DNA of 64,000 nucleotides from Rhodamnia argentea (taxonomy: Eukaryota > Streptophyta > Magnoliopsida > Myrtales > Myrtaceae), in NCBI RefSeq assembly GCF_020921035.1, contig NC_063155.1, positions 29,567,294 to 29,631,293 on the forward strand. The letters run 5' to 3'. The first letter of the stretch is position 1; each line of letters opens with the position of its first letter. The translations under genes and the position numbers were made by a program. Shown here piece by piece: positions 11,985 through 23,265 of the stretch. Under the pieces are notes generated by a model. The model ran no database searches and was not told the origin of the DNA. It saw only the letters and a list, made by a program, of their open reading frames with translations.

Positions 11985-13439
11985 TTGCCTTTTCTTTTCT
12001 CTTCTCTTTTTCTCGTATAAGAGTATGAAGTGGACATTGTTCCAAATAAGGGCACTAGCATTTTCATCATTCATTATTTTACTTTTTTCTTCTTTATAAA
12101 TTAAACTAAATTAAATTAGAAAATAAACTAAAGTAAACCAAAAAAGCGAGGCCTCACCGTCACCCCCCTCCCACAATTGTTAGAAGGGTCGGCGATGGTG
12201 GGGTGAGGGTCTACGAGGGTCGCCACCGGCGAGGTTGCTTCCTAGCCCTACCCCAACAAGCGATAGCCCTCATCTGCGGTCACCAGCTACTAGCCAACCC
12301 TCGCTCCACTATTGTCGACCCTTCCAGCAACTAGGAAGGTCGATGGTGAGGGCCTCGCTAGTTTTTTTTTTTTTTTTAAGCTTATTTTTTTAATTTAATT
12401 TAATTAATAAAAAATATAAAAAGGAAAAAATTAAATGACGAAAATGCCCTTAATTGGCTGGTGAGGTTAGATCATTCTTTGAGACTAATATGACTACTTC
12501 AAGCTCTTATTTGAGCAAATAAAAGCATTTCCAGCTCTTATTTATTTTATTTTTTAGTGCACTTGGGGAGGTTTTCTTTGGAGCAACAAAAACTCGTGTC
12601 CTTTTGGAACTTTAGTGATTTTGGAGACTCTGATAATATATGTCTTCTCAATTTGTCGAAGAGTAAAATAAAAAAATTCATTTTTTCTAGCCTGCTCCTT
12701 TTTTTTTTTTTCCTTCTCTCTCCTTCGCAAACGCATTCTAATGGCCTAGAGATTCTGAAATTGCAACCCTTGAATATTACTAGGGTGACCCGCGAAACTA
12801 ATCCTATTTTCTTGTTCTTGAATGAGCCTTTTTTCAATTACTTAAGGTTTATGTTCTACTCTAAGTACAAAAAATTTGCCCGACTTTTATTTGCACATAG
12901 AGGACAAATAAGCGAAACCAAAATACTTGTACAAATCAACGAAAGCAATCCCATCTGCAAATTACGAATCACCTCTCATCACAGAGCAAGTAAAAAAAAG
13001 CATGTAGAATTGTTGGCACAAATACTAGTTTCGACTGTCCATGCATCGACTTACGTATTGAATTCGCAATTCCTCATGTATTGTAAGATTGTAACGATGA
13101 GCATGATGCTTATTGTCGTGTAAGGATAAAATGTGCAGAGTACTTACCTGGAAAGGGCGCGACCGCCACTGACCTGGCGTGGCGATGCACGGTCGGGGCG
13201 ACCCACACATATCGAGCGGTTTTACCCGGCCCACGGGCCAACGCGGGTCGGGGGAGCTGAGAATGGAAGCCCAAGCACTGAAAAGCCCATGTGAGGCCCA
13301 ATGGCGTAGTTGCCATCATCTTCATCACATCGCATACACACGCACACACTCCTTCGCATTCCCATTCCCTCTCTTCTGCAGTTTCGCTCTCTTTCTCTCG
13401 CATTTTCCCTCTCTTCAGAGCGACGCTACGAGTTTCGCC
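11985..13439. other. Intergenic repeat DNA and HIPP upstream region
   Basis: A likely non-autonomous element lies at about 12040-12520 (listed separately). A plus-strand frame at 12557-13123 has no recognisable domain and is AT-rich. The last 200 bases before 13440 should hold the HIPP leader. No other gene is seen. Confidence 0.45.
12040..12520. repeat. Probable non-autonomous element with GC-rich core (family F)
   Basis: Ends read approximately AAATAAGGGCACTAGC on the left and, reverse complemented, CAAATAAGAGCTTGAAG on the right. Between them are AT-rich arms around a GC-rich core at about 12150-12360, with many GGTCGCC and CCCTCGC phrases. The right-hand part is similar to 15660-15860. 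Boundaries are approximate. Confidence 0.45.
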
Positions 13440-15052
13440 ATGGGCCAGGTGAGTCGACGCCCTCGAGTCTCGCTTCTTACTCTTCCTCTTCCGCTGTCGT
13501 ACCTTTCTCTGTTCCGACGGTCGTGTCGTTCGGAAATGTGTGTGATGGGGCTCGTGCCATTCTCGGTTGCTTTTTTGCTTGCGCAGAAGAATGAAGGAGG
13601 CGACGGGACGACTAAAGGAGGAGGAGGAGGAGGTAAGGCCAAAGAACAGAAGAACGCGCATGCGGTGGTCGTCTTGAAGATCGACCTGCATTGTGGAGGT
13701 TGCGAAGCCAAAATCGACAGATTCCTTAAAAAATTCCCAGGTTTGGTTTTCTACACAGTACATACTGCTTTTTCCGTGTTTTTTTTTTTTGTCAAATTTC
13801 TTTTCCCGGTGGAGCTTGAGGTTTTGAATGTATTCCCGGATGATCGGTTTTTTTTTTTTTTTTGGTGAGTGTTTCTTTGTGCCTTCCTCTGGGCAACCCG
13901 ATTATGTCTGTATTTTCTCTCATCAGCCGTTCAAAAACCTTCGGATGTTCTCGACGTCCGATTACTCTCTGCCACCGCTTCGTGTCCGATTGTCTTCCGG
14001 GCGGAATGTCGATATGCAACAGCGAGCTAATGCACTCTCTGTTTTCTCAATCCGCTCCAGTTTCTCTCCGGTTGTCATTATCTGCTCGAGTTTCGGTTTC
14101 GTCTGTAATGTTGAATCGTTGATTGGTTCTCTTTTTTTTTTTTTTTTTTTTTTGGGGGAGCGAAGGCGTGGAGAAGACGAAGGTGGACGGAAGGGCGATG
14201 AAGGTGACGGTGGAAGGGAAAGTGGATCCCGCGAAGCTTCGGGAGAAATTGCAGGAGAAGACGAAGAAGAAAGTGGAGCTGGTGTCTCCACTGCCCAAGA
14301 AAGAAAAAGACCAGGCCGACAAGGAGAAGAAGGAAAAACCCAAAGAGGTAAATCGGCTTTTTTTTTTTTTTTTTTTTTTTTTTTCCAATTAAATGTACGT
14401 TGTCCATGAACATGTCCCAGAGTTACGATTCTTCTTCGGTGCAGCCTCCGGTGACGACGGTGGTTCTGAAGTTCAGTAGCCTCCACTGCGAGGGATGCAT
14501 CCGGAAGATTCACAAGATAATCACGAGAACAAAAGGTGATCTGTTCTGTTCTACAATTCATTTTCGCGATTATTCCCAATTTCCATTTTTCCTTTTTTGT
14601 TGGTCTTCTGGCGACGGATGTTCATGATGGTACTTGGGTACCGGGCAGGAGTTATGGACGTGGCCTTCAACAGGGACAAGGATACCGCCACGGTGAGGGG
14701 GGCCATGGAAGCCAAGGCACTGGCCGAGAGCTTGAGGGAGCATATGAAGAGGGCGGTGGAAATAGTCCCGCCGAAGAAAGAGAAGGAGAGCGGCGGCAGC
14801 GGAGGCGAGGCCAAGGACAAGAAGGGCAGTGGCAGCGGAGGAGGCGAGGCCAAGGACAAGAAGGGCGGCGACGGCGGTGGCAGCTGCGGCGGGGGCTGTG
14901 GCGGGAGAGTGGAAGGCCAGCGGATGGAGTATCAGGGGGCGCGCGGGTGCGGGTACGGGTACGGATACGGGGGCGTGTATTGGGAGGCAGTGCAATTGCA
15001 TGCGCCGCAACTGTTCAGCGACGAGAACCCAAACGCATGCTCCGTCATGTGA
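13440..15052 (+). CDS. Heavy metal-associated isoprenylated plant protein (HIPP), two HMA domains
   Basis: Five exons: 13440-13448, 13587-13740, 14166-14347, 14445-14535 and 14649-15052, all GT-AG and in frame, give 279 residues. The first exon codes only for MGQ. HMA domain 1 is at about residues 29-92 with the metal site LHCGGC (Cys39 and Cys42). HMA domain 2 is at about 119-180 with LHCEGC (Cys130 and Cys133). A lysine/glutamate-rich linker separates them, and a glycine-rich tail follows. The last four residues CSVM form a CaaX box, so the protein is probably farnesylated and membrane- or nucleus-associated. HIPPs bind metals such as copper, zinc or cadmium and act in metal homeostasis and stress responses. 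Introns contain long poly-T runs (about 13848-13863, 14132-14153 and 14359-14383). The exon 3 acceptor GCGAAG is weak, and exon 4 could instead start at an upstream AG at 14420, but the model used matches the family motif PPVTTVVLK. Confidence 0.9.
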
Positions 15053-16884
15053 GATTAATAAGCTCAACGTCGTTTTCCATACATCAAGTTTAGTTTAGTA
15101 CCCACCCTAGGATAAAGGAATCATTCCATTCCATTCCATAGCGGGATTTGCAGACAGGGGGGGGGGAGCAGGACCTGTAGAGCTGCAGAAATTTGTGCTC
15201 CCTCGTCTGACACATTTGTATTATTATTATTATTATTATTATTAATAATATTTTGCCTCTTTTTGTTTCGCAATAGTTAAGAAAATCTCCACGTCGGTAT
15301 GTGGCAACCTTAAAAGCGCAGAATCGATTTTCCGATTACAATACGCATACTGAGGCCACCACAAAAGGCTACGCATTTTAAGGATGGTCTCTTTCACCTT
15401 TGCGTGCCACACGACAAGTTAGAGACCTCCTCTGCTCAATTTTGGACGGACAGAAGTACCAGTCCTTCCGTGTCCTTACTACCCATAAGGCTTGTCGCAC
15501 TACCCCAAGCACTGTCAGGGCGACTCGACGGCCGTGATGGCTGCCCCGCTGCGGCCGGCCTTCGCCAGATTTGGGCAAGGGCCGCCGGCAGAAACAAAAA
15601 GAAGAAGAAAAAAAAAAGAAATGGAAAAATAGAACAAAAGGAAAATAAAATAAAATAAAATGGTAAAAATACCCTTCCTCTGACCCTTTCTTGAAACAAA
15701 GCGTGCACTGCAGTTCCTTATTTAAAATGAGGTTTACTATAGATTTTTATTTGAGAAAATAAGAGCACTTAAAAAGTTCTTTTTAAAAATGTTTCATATC
15801 TCTTATTTTATTTCTTTTTTCATCCTAGTAATAAAAAAAAAACAAAAACAAAAACCTCAAATTAAGGATAACCCGCCACGTTGAAAATTAATTTTTTCTC
15901 CTTTTTTTTTAATCTCTTATTAAAGACTCGCAGATCACTTTTGATCAACTCCATTAGAAGAGTCAACAAAGAACCGCATCGCAGATTTGCTCCTGACAGA
16001 TGCAATCGATTTCCTTTCGCTAGCCCCCGGCGACTCGTTTTCTGTTCCATCGATTTCATGCATTAGTTGGGCTAGTAGTACCAGCTGCATCAATTGATAT
16101 CCAATGGCAACCACTACGAACTTTGATTTGAATCAGTTAGTTCCAATTTCTATTTGTGACGGCATTCAATTCAATTCCATTCCTTAAGGATCGAAGCTAA
16201 GTTAGGTGCAAGAGTAGTTACGTCGTCAAACCATACAAATTAACACCAGAATCGTGACCATTCTCAGCACAGGGTTCACGAATTGCGCCGTCCCTACAAC
16301 CATTGTCGCATGGCATCCCCGAAAGGAATGAAAATATGTCCACATCCTGTTACCCAAATCAAAGACGTCACCAGATGTCAAACCCAATCAAGTTATGAAT
16401 TGCTCCTAATCCTTAATGATGTCTTTTAACAGGAGCTGTTCTGGTTGGTGGGGGGCAAGGTAAGGTCATGCCTTTTGGTTTTTGGGATGATGCATAGAGA
16501 CGATGAATTCCTGATCCGCACTCCAGTTTCAGGTGACCCAAAAAGTGGTTGTTCCTCTTGAATCCCTTCCCTCAAAGAGGCGACGATCACATGGGTTCAA
16601 ATTCCATGTGTGGCAAAGGTCGAATTTCCATACTGGAAAGGGAAAAAAGATTGCCTTCTTTTCTTTTTTCCAGCAGAGAAGATGGTCAGTTTCGTTTGTT
16701 AGAGATCTAACAGTAGCCAAATGAGTCCCCATTGGACTACCAGAATAAGAAGAAGAAGAAAACCACCATCACCCCATGAAAATGTTCATCCACATTTAAG
16801 TGATTATCGCTCTTTGTTAGAGAAACGATAGTTGAGCATCTCTCCGTTAACCCGACTCAAAACCCTATGTTCACGATTATCTAC
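15053..16884. other. HIPP 3' flank and intergenic DNA
   Basis: It contains an ATT microsatellite (15219-15244), a GC-rich block at about 15480-15600 followed by AT-rich sequence to 15860 that resembles the element at 12040-12520, and otherwise unremarkable DNA. No gene is recognised. Confidence 0.5.
15219..15244. repeat. ATT trinucleotide microsatellite
   Basis: About nine ATT units lie in the likely 3' flank of the HIPP gene. Confidence 0.9.
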
Positions 16885-17689
16885 GGGGAAAAAGTACGCT
16901 TTTAGTGCCAAAAGTTGTGTACGAAGATCACTTTGATGTCAAAAGTTTTAATTGGATCACTTTAGTGCCAAGTCGGAGATAAAAATATCACTTTGATGCC
17001 TCCGGCGAAATTTTCCGGCCAAAAGCGCCGCATGGCATTAGTAATTAATTTTTAATGTAAAATGACATTTAAAAAAAAATTCCAAGTGGACTTCTGCACT
17101 TTAAAATAAATTAAAATAAATCAAATTCAAATTTAAAAATTAGCTAATATTAAATTCATTTAAAATAACTTTAAAAATTAGCTAAAAATTTAACAGAAAA
17201 CCTTAAAAAAAAAAGGATGTTTCTGGGTAGAGAACGAGGCGGCGGCGACGGTGGCAAGGGCTTGCATAGCCCTCGCCGCTTGTTCTGCAAACGTCACCTT
17301 TTTTTTTTTTTTTTTAGTTTTGACTTTTTTTAAATTTTTAACCTATTTTTTCAATTAATTTTGAAAAAAAAATTGTATTCTTTGATTTTTTTTCCAATTT
17401 TTTTTATTTTTTTAATTTTTATAAACTAATTAAGTTTGTATTTTTATTTTTAGTAAAAAAAATTCGATTTTTATCCTTTTTAATTGCTGATTGGACCTCA
17501 TCAAAGCCACGTCGCCTTCAAATAATAATAAAATAATGCCCACGTCAGATTTCCGACGGAGCAAATTGGATTTGGTATTGAAACGATTGTTTTTCTAAAA
17601 ATTTGGTATTAAAGTAATCTGATCAAAACTTTTGACACCAAAACAATCTCCGTACACAACTTTTGACATTAAAAGCGTACTTTTCTCGT
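16885..17689. mobile_element. MULE-like non-autonomous element (family C) with target-site duplication
   Basis: Arms of about 90 bases are inverted copies: the left holds AAAGTACGCTTTTAGTGCC and the right, reverse complemented, holds AAAGTACGCTTTTAATGTC. The flanks TTATCTAC (16877-16884) and TTATCTAC (17690-17697) are identical over 8 bases, and 9 bases match with one mismatch, as expected for a Mutator-like insertion. The interior is AT-rich with a short GC-rich core at about 17230-17300. It has no coding capacity. Confidence 0.8.
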
Positions 17690-17697
17690 TTATCTAC

Positions 17698-19133
17698 TTT
17701 TGATCTTCCGATTTCAGTATAGGCTCGTGCTTAGCGCACATGCCGGAATACGAGCCGAGCCCGGCCCAACCGTTACACGCACGTGTTCAGGTGGAGCTAT
17801 TTGCTGAGCCAGAGCCCTTTATGAACTTTCCCTTTTTGCCTGTGTTGTCATTCATCTCAATGTTTTCCTGTTCTTTGGCTTCATTAATTAAGAGAACAGA
17901 GCAAAGAATGGAAGAGCAGTCAAGGAGGAGAGGGTCAAAGAACTAGAGAAGCCCCTGTTTGCAACAGCCATGCCAGCTCTTTTCTTTTTTTACCACTCCG
18001 AACAGAAGAAAGTTACCATCAACAACACAATACAATACAAAACAATACAAAACAACAAGAACAGCAACACTGAGATGACAGGACTTCAAGCCAAATTTTA
18101 GCAAAATCCACAATTTCTGCTTCTTGGGTCACTGGAGAGAGATAAGGTATTCACAGATACTTGTAGCATCCATTAGAAGAGGAACCATTTACAGCTTCCG
18201 CATTTACTCCTGCGAATTGCTGCTATTCAAGAATCCCAGTAAGAACAACGGGAGGGGAAGAAAAAAGGAAAGGGTGCTGAAACAGGCATTTGTATCGTAC
18301 CTGAATTTCAAGCACTCTTCTTTCGTGTTGCGAAATAAATGAAGCTAGTACTTGCAGAAATGGAGAAAAAGACGAGATGTTAACAAATCAGTACCTTATT
18401 ACTTGGCTGTATTTGACTTTGGAAGCCTTTCACTACCCTAGAGGCAAGGTATCGACCTAGCCTTTAACCTAACAAAAATTTAGATTCCTACTTGTGAACA
18501 TTAGCCACATGAATATCATCTTCCTTTACAGCCTAAGCCTTACGAACACAATTCATGACCTCTAACTCATCCTCAAAATAAGTAGTAAACTCTCACAGCC
18601 GATGTTAGAGAAGAATCAATTGTCATAAACAGGACTTTCTCGTAAGATTGAGGTATAGGTACATGAGTTCACATTGCTGGTTTCTCTAAGAACACGTGAT
18701 GGCGGTCCACAGCATTTGCGAGTGAGATGCGGATGCATCATTCTCTCATAAATAAAGATGAAAGCAGCAACAGAGAACAACTACAATTTGTTTTCCCGTT
18801 CAAAACAGGACATGTATACAGAGACTTTGCATTTCCCAATTATATTGATTAACAAACGGTAGTTACCGTTACTTTGTACTCAAATGGGGCACGAATGTAC
18901 TCAGTCCTCGGTGAGAGCAACATGTCTAGGCATTCTTTGCATCTTATAAATTTCCCAGACCCTGCTTGAATAAGCAGCCCACTGCGGGAATTGTGGAAAA
19001 AGATGCCTTGAACTTGGATACTCAGAATGGAGTGCACCTTTTCTGCAGATCTCATGCATGATCATGCTTCTATGTGACCGCGTTTGGCAAGATGGTTAAT
19101 TTCCACGCAGATCAGAGACAACTACGAAGTTGT
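17698..19133. other. Intergenic region and probable 3' flank of the uL18 gene
   Basis: Open frames here are short and unrecognised (for example 17740-17946 plus and 18849-19055 minus). The right end probably holds the 3' untranslated region of the minus-strand ribosomal protein gene. Confidence 0.45.
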
Positions 19134-19514
19134 TCAACAACTTGGTCGAGCATGATCCTCATTTTCGTCAAGTATGAGTTTGACTCCATTGTTCTTTAAT
19201 GCATTGATGACGGCCCAGATCTTTGTTCTGTTCTTAAAGCCTTTCTTCTCTATCTCCTTGTTTATGTCCACATGAATACCCCTACCCAGTCCGTGCTCAA
19301 GACCCTCCACCTTAAGTCGCATTGCCAACACCTCTCCAATGACACCTGCAGCCTTGGCATTGCAAGATCTGCCACACTCCAGAGAGTTCTTAATGAAGTG
19401 TTCAACTGTTGATGCTGTCGCCACAATCCTCCCATTATTCCTGTCCACGACATTGGCCGTGACGTACTTTAATGATATGAACAACCTCAACACGTATCTC
19501 TTTAGAACTGTCAT
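19134..19514 (-). CDS. uL18-type ribosomal protein (L18p/L5e family), main exon
   Basis: The open frame of 126 residues contains RYVLRLFISLKYVTANVVDR, GRIVATAS, CGRSCNAKAAGVIGEVLAMR and KNRTKIWAVINALKNNGVKL, the pattern of the uL18 5S rRNA-binding domain in plant organelle-type L18p/L5e proteins. The real protein probably has an N-terminal extension from upstream exons. A likely acceptor (TTTGCAG) lies about 16 bases before the ATG at 19514. In the exon it would open, the L18 frame meets a TGA just before that ATG, whereas the other frame reads DQLKKNDSSK, which looks like the missing lead-in. Either translation starts at 19514, or there is a one-base indel near 19500-19510 (biological or a sequencing error). 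No intact full-length model could be built. Confidence 0.65.
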   Translation of the reverse strand: MTVLKRYVLRLFISLKYVTANVVDRNNGRIVATASTVEHFIKNSLECGRSCNAKAAGVIGEVLAMRLKVEGLEHGLGRGIHVDINKEIEKKGFKNRTKIWAVINALKNNGVKLILDENEDHARPSC

Positions 19515-20967
19515 TTTTCTTCAGTTGATCCTGCAAATATCTAATGAGAAAGATGTTCGGAAAAAGAAAAAAAATGGAAAGTCAACATCCTGCAATGGAA
19601 TATCATCCGGTGAGGGAACTTGCAGAAGGACAAAAAGTCAACCCTTCAAGCTGAAATTTCCACTGCCTCGCCATTTGTAAGCTGCTATAGTTGTATAACC
19701 AGCTCAGCAACAGGAGACATTTTTCACAATATCATCTCATTCTAGCATCTGTACCTCGTAAGTTCTAAAGTAATGAGAATGAAATTCACTTCTGTCCAAG
19801 CCCTTGCTGTTTTTTCCTTTGAAGGGAAGTTAAACTTGTCATTCATGCCACTCAAGAATAACGTGCGTCATCAGATGATTGCATCATTATATAACAAGAA
19901 GTGTTAAGACTTATACTATTGAACCTCACATCTTCCTTGAACTTATGAAGTCTTGCTTCTATAAGACAGACTTCTTTAGTTGGATGTTAAGAGGTGTAAC
20001 TATGTGTCCATCAATTAACTAAGGATTTTGAGAGTTCTCACATACGTTACATGTCAACCTCTCTATTTTTAAGTGATGAATGCGATTATAATAGACTCCC
20101 TGTTATGATTTTCTAACAAGTAGAAAGGACACTATATTGGTCACATAATGTCAGCATATTTACAGTCCCAACGAGCACCCAAATAGATGGATTTATTATA
20201 GAGAAATAACCCAGATCACCAAGCTGATATAATACCCTTAAACAGAAAGAGGACGTACATTATTGAGAAACTTGGACAAAGCATGGCGAATAGAGATGGA
20301 CTAAGGATAAATTGAACTAAGCAGAGCACAAACTGGATAATTGTGTGCTATTATCTACAGCCATGAACAAGAACACCATGGCGGTGTCATCTCTGGTCTC
20401 TCCAGTTTCCACGACCCTCACTTTCTATCTTCATTTCCTCGTTCCTCAATACATGACCCTCCACAACCCAACAGTCATACCGGCTGGAGCGCACCCAATG
20501 CATCCTCAGCCCTTCAATTCCGTGGGTGCGATGGTGCACCCTGCGCGACGCACCTAATGTTTTCTCAGTAACGGGAAGCTCATCCCTTTTAATTATGCTG
20601 AGAAACTAACTTCTACAATCCTTTAGAGTAGCACAATGCAGGAAGCCGACGAAATTAAGCAAGCCCAGGAAGCTTGTCTTGTTGTAGGGGTACTTTTAGC
20701 TAAGAAACAACAATATTGTAACCAATGAATCTGCTTAGTCCTGAATTTGTCCTCACGGGTTGCGATAGATATGTTCACTCCATCATAGCACTCCATTAAG
20801 AAGAAAAATCGAGTCGTGGAATAGGCCAATCCAATGTAAACCAAAGCTAAAGATTAACCAGAAACTCCGCGTGAAGTCCAAATCTTAACAATACAGAAAG
20901 CAAAAGACAAACAGAGAAAGTGAATTTGGGAAAGAAGACTTACAGAGAACGAAAGGAGAGCGGTTAC

Positions 20968-21018
20968 CCGCAGGAGGAAAGCAAAGACCGAGCTCGAATG
21001 GAGCACACGAAGCTTCAT
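20968..21018 (-). CDS. Candidate first exon of the uL18 gene (targeting peptide)
   Basis: On the minus strand an ATG at 21018 opens MKLRVLHSSSVFAFLLR and ends exactly at a donor-like CGG then GTAACC. The peptide is basic and hydrophobic with serines, like the start of an organelle-targeting signal. A CT repeat lies just upstream as a leader. It would need one or more further exons between here and 19514, which I could not identify. The link to uL18 is inference from order, strand and the expected presequence. Confidence 0.35.
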
Positions 21019-21020
21019 AT

Positions 21021-21045
21021 GGAGAGAGAGAGAGAGAGAGAGAGA
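21021..21045. repeat. GA/CT microsatellite upstream of the candidate uL18 exon
   Basis: About 12 GA units start three bases from the candidate start codon, as a CT run in the minus-strand leader. Confidence 0.9.
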
Positions 21046-21172
21046 TTGGGCCTTGACAAAAGATGGTCGAGTCTGATAAAGTTAAGAGGCAGCCCGTGTA
21101 GATCTTGCCTACGCGAGTGCTTACACGGAGATTTAACTTTACGGCCCGTTATTCTAGAACTTCAAAAGTAAG

Positions 21173-21451
21173 AAAAATATATCAAATGATCTCTAAACTT
21201 TAAATCAATGTGTAATGCGATTTATAAAATTTTAATTTTTTCAATATGGTCCCTAGATACTTTTGGTACATGTTCAATTCAGTCTTCGAATTATATGGAT
21301 ATGTTCAATGTTGTTTCTGAATTTGAATTAATAGAAGAAAAATATTGAACATTTTCATATCGTTCGGGGACGAAATTAAACACGCACCAAAAGCCTAAGG
21401 ACCATATTAAAAAAATTAAAAGTTTAAGAACAATAAGTGTAATTATCCATT
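21173..21451. mobile_element. Family A element with 9-bp target-site duplication
   Basis: This 279-base block shares the inverted-repeat wording of 4948-5254 (for example TACATGTTCAATTCAGTC and ATATTGAACATTTTCATAT). It is flanked by the identical 9-mers AAAAGTAAG at 21164-21172 and 21452-21460, which supports a Mutator-like origin for the family. It is non-coding. Confidence 0.75.
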
Positions 21452-21638
21452 AAAAGTAAGCGAGGGCTCGCACGATCTTGCCACCGGCGTCACCCCCAAA
21501 CGTTCACTCCTTATAGTCTTGGTTTTTTTTTTTTTTCCTTCTATTTCAATTTTTAGTTTTTTTAATCTTGTCTTTGCTTCTTCTTTTTTCATTTTGATTA
21601 TTTTGGACGTGATGTAACATCAGCACCATAAATACAAA

Positions 21639-22259
21639 GGGTGCGTTTGGTTCAATTTTCCCAAAGTTTCTTCGAGTCCCAAAGCCCATTGGGAAAAATA
21701 GGAGGCAATTGGCAACCATTTCTAAGGGGCTTGGGATGAAATTTAGTCTTGAGAAGGCTGTAAACTCAATGATGGTAAGGACAAGCATTAAGCTTTCGGT
21801 ATTTAGCTAAATGCCGGGCTAGAGTTTTTTCTTCCGAAACTACCCTCGCTTATTCTTTCAAATTTAGATTTCGCCCCTCATCTTTTTTGTTACATTATTT
21901 TTTAATTAAAAAAAGGAAAATCAAACCCTTAGGGATAAGGCTGCTGTCGGCCGAGGCCGCTAGGGGTCAAGTGACCTTAGGCCTCGTTGTCAAGGCCGAC
22001 GGACGCCGGTGCCAAATCTAGCTCACCGATGCCCTTAGCCCTATATTTCATTTTCCTCTTTTTTTTTTAATTTTTTTATTTGAAAAAGAAATATTGTAGG
22101 AAAGCCCATTTGCAATTTTTTTTTACTAAATACTAGTTAACCCAAAGTTGGTTTTCCAAGAATTTTTTATCAAATGTCGTTTGCATTTTCCCAAAACTTG
22201 AAGCGAAAGGTACTTGCATTTCCCCGAAATCCATTTTTAAAGCCGAACAAAATGCACCC
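21639..22259. mobile_element. TIR element, family E, with GGGTGCGTTTGG-type ends
   Basis: The left end GGGTGCGTTTGGTTC is mirrored at the right end as GGGTGCATTTTGTTC. The 621-base interior is AT-rich with a GC-rich core at about 21950-22040. The flanking bases are AAA on both sides, too short to assign a superfamily. It is non-coding. Confidence 0.65.
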
Positions 22260-22839
22260 AAAGATAAATATAAAAAACGCCACATCGAATTCCAGCGTAC
22301 TTAGGTAGCAAATTCAATCGCCAACTTGCCAAAAGGACTAAAGCATGCAAGAGACGTATCATCATCCATAGCAAAAACACTTGCAAAAATATGATTTTTT
22401 TTTTTTTTGTGACGAGAAAGTTTAACGTAGATAGATAAAAAAATTTGTTCACGTGAAATAATCCATTGTTGATGATCTTTCTTAATTTCTTCGAGAGTAT
22501 CGCGAGGAAACCGGAAAAGGAAAGGACATTTATCGGTATTGTAACAGGTGATTGGGTGATGGAATTGGGATCGCCGAGTATCTGCACGAAGAAGATGAGG
22601 ACAAAAAACGTGCTCAGTCCAACATATTTTCTTACTATTCATCGATGTATTTACAACGTGAGAAAATGATTCAAGGTCTACCTTCTTGTATGTAGTAATT
22701 ATTATTTATTTTTATAACCAAAAATACAAGCGCGAATACATGTTTGCCCGAAAACACATTTAAGGCCCCGCAGACTTCATGAACTGGTGAAACTCGTACG
22801 TTCGATCCGTAATATGACCCAAATCTAGAGCAGTATATT

Positions 22840-23265
22840 GGAGTTATTTCATATCCATTGTGGAAGGAGCTAATGGTCGACTTATAAATATGATGGAAAG
22901 TCTCATACTTTGAGCTAGTTTTGGGATAAGAGAAACTCGAGACCACCCAACACTAGATCAGAGCTAAGTTACCAATAAGGTTGGACCTAATAGTCACATG
23001 GGAGATATGAATTTTTTATAAGAGGACCAAGAACACCCAACATTGGTATCAGAGTTTGGTTACTAATATGTTTGGATCCAACAGTCACACGAGAAATACA
23101 AATTGTTGGAGTCGAGTTATCGATGCTCCAACCCAAACTCGATATACGAGAGAGAGATTGTTGAGTTATCTCATATTAGTTGTGGAAAGAGCTGGTGTAC
23201 GAGAGAAATGTTCATCCTTTGAGCTAGCTTTTAGGGTCAGAGAAGGCCCAAGATCACTCAAGGGT
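22840..23265 (+). repeat. Tandem LTR/primer-binding-site remnants (TRIM-like or copia)
   Basis: An LTR-like end (CACCCAACA) at about 22942-22952 is followed by a degenerate primer-binding site. A second LTR-like end at about 23032-23042 is followed by TGGTATCAGAG (23044-23054), the primer-binding site complementary to initiator tRNA-Met. A third LTR-like start TGTTGGAGTC begins at 23104 and runs to about 23262. Phrases such as CTTTGAGCTAG recur in both outer copies. No coding region remains. Confidence 0.6.

Noticed and set aside
13110-15067. Long minus-strand and alternative-frame open frames across the HIPP gene (up to 217 codons)
   Set aside because: They lie opposite GC-rich exons and poly-T introns, are rich in simple repeats of Ser, Lys or Arg, and disagree with the five-exon HIPP model, whose domains are clear.
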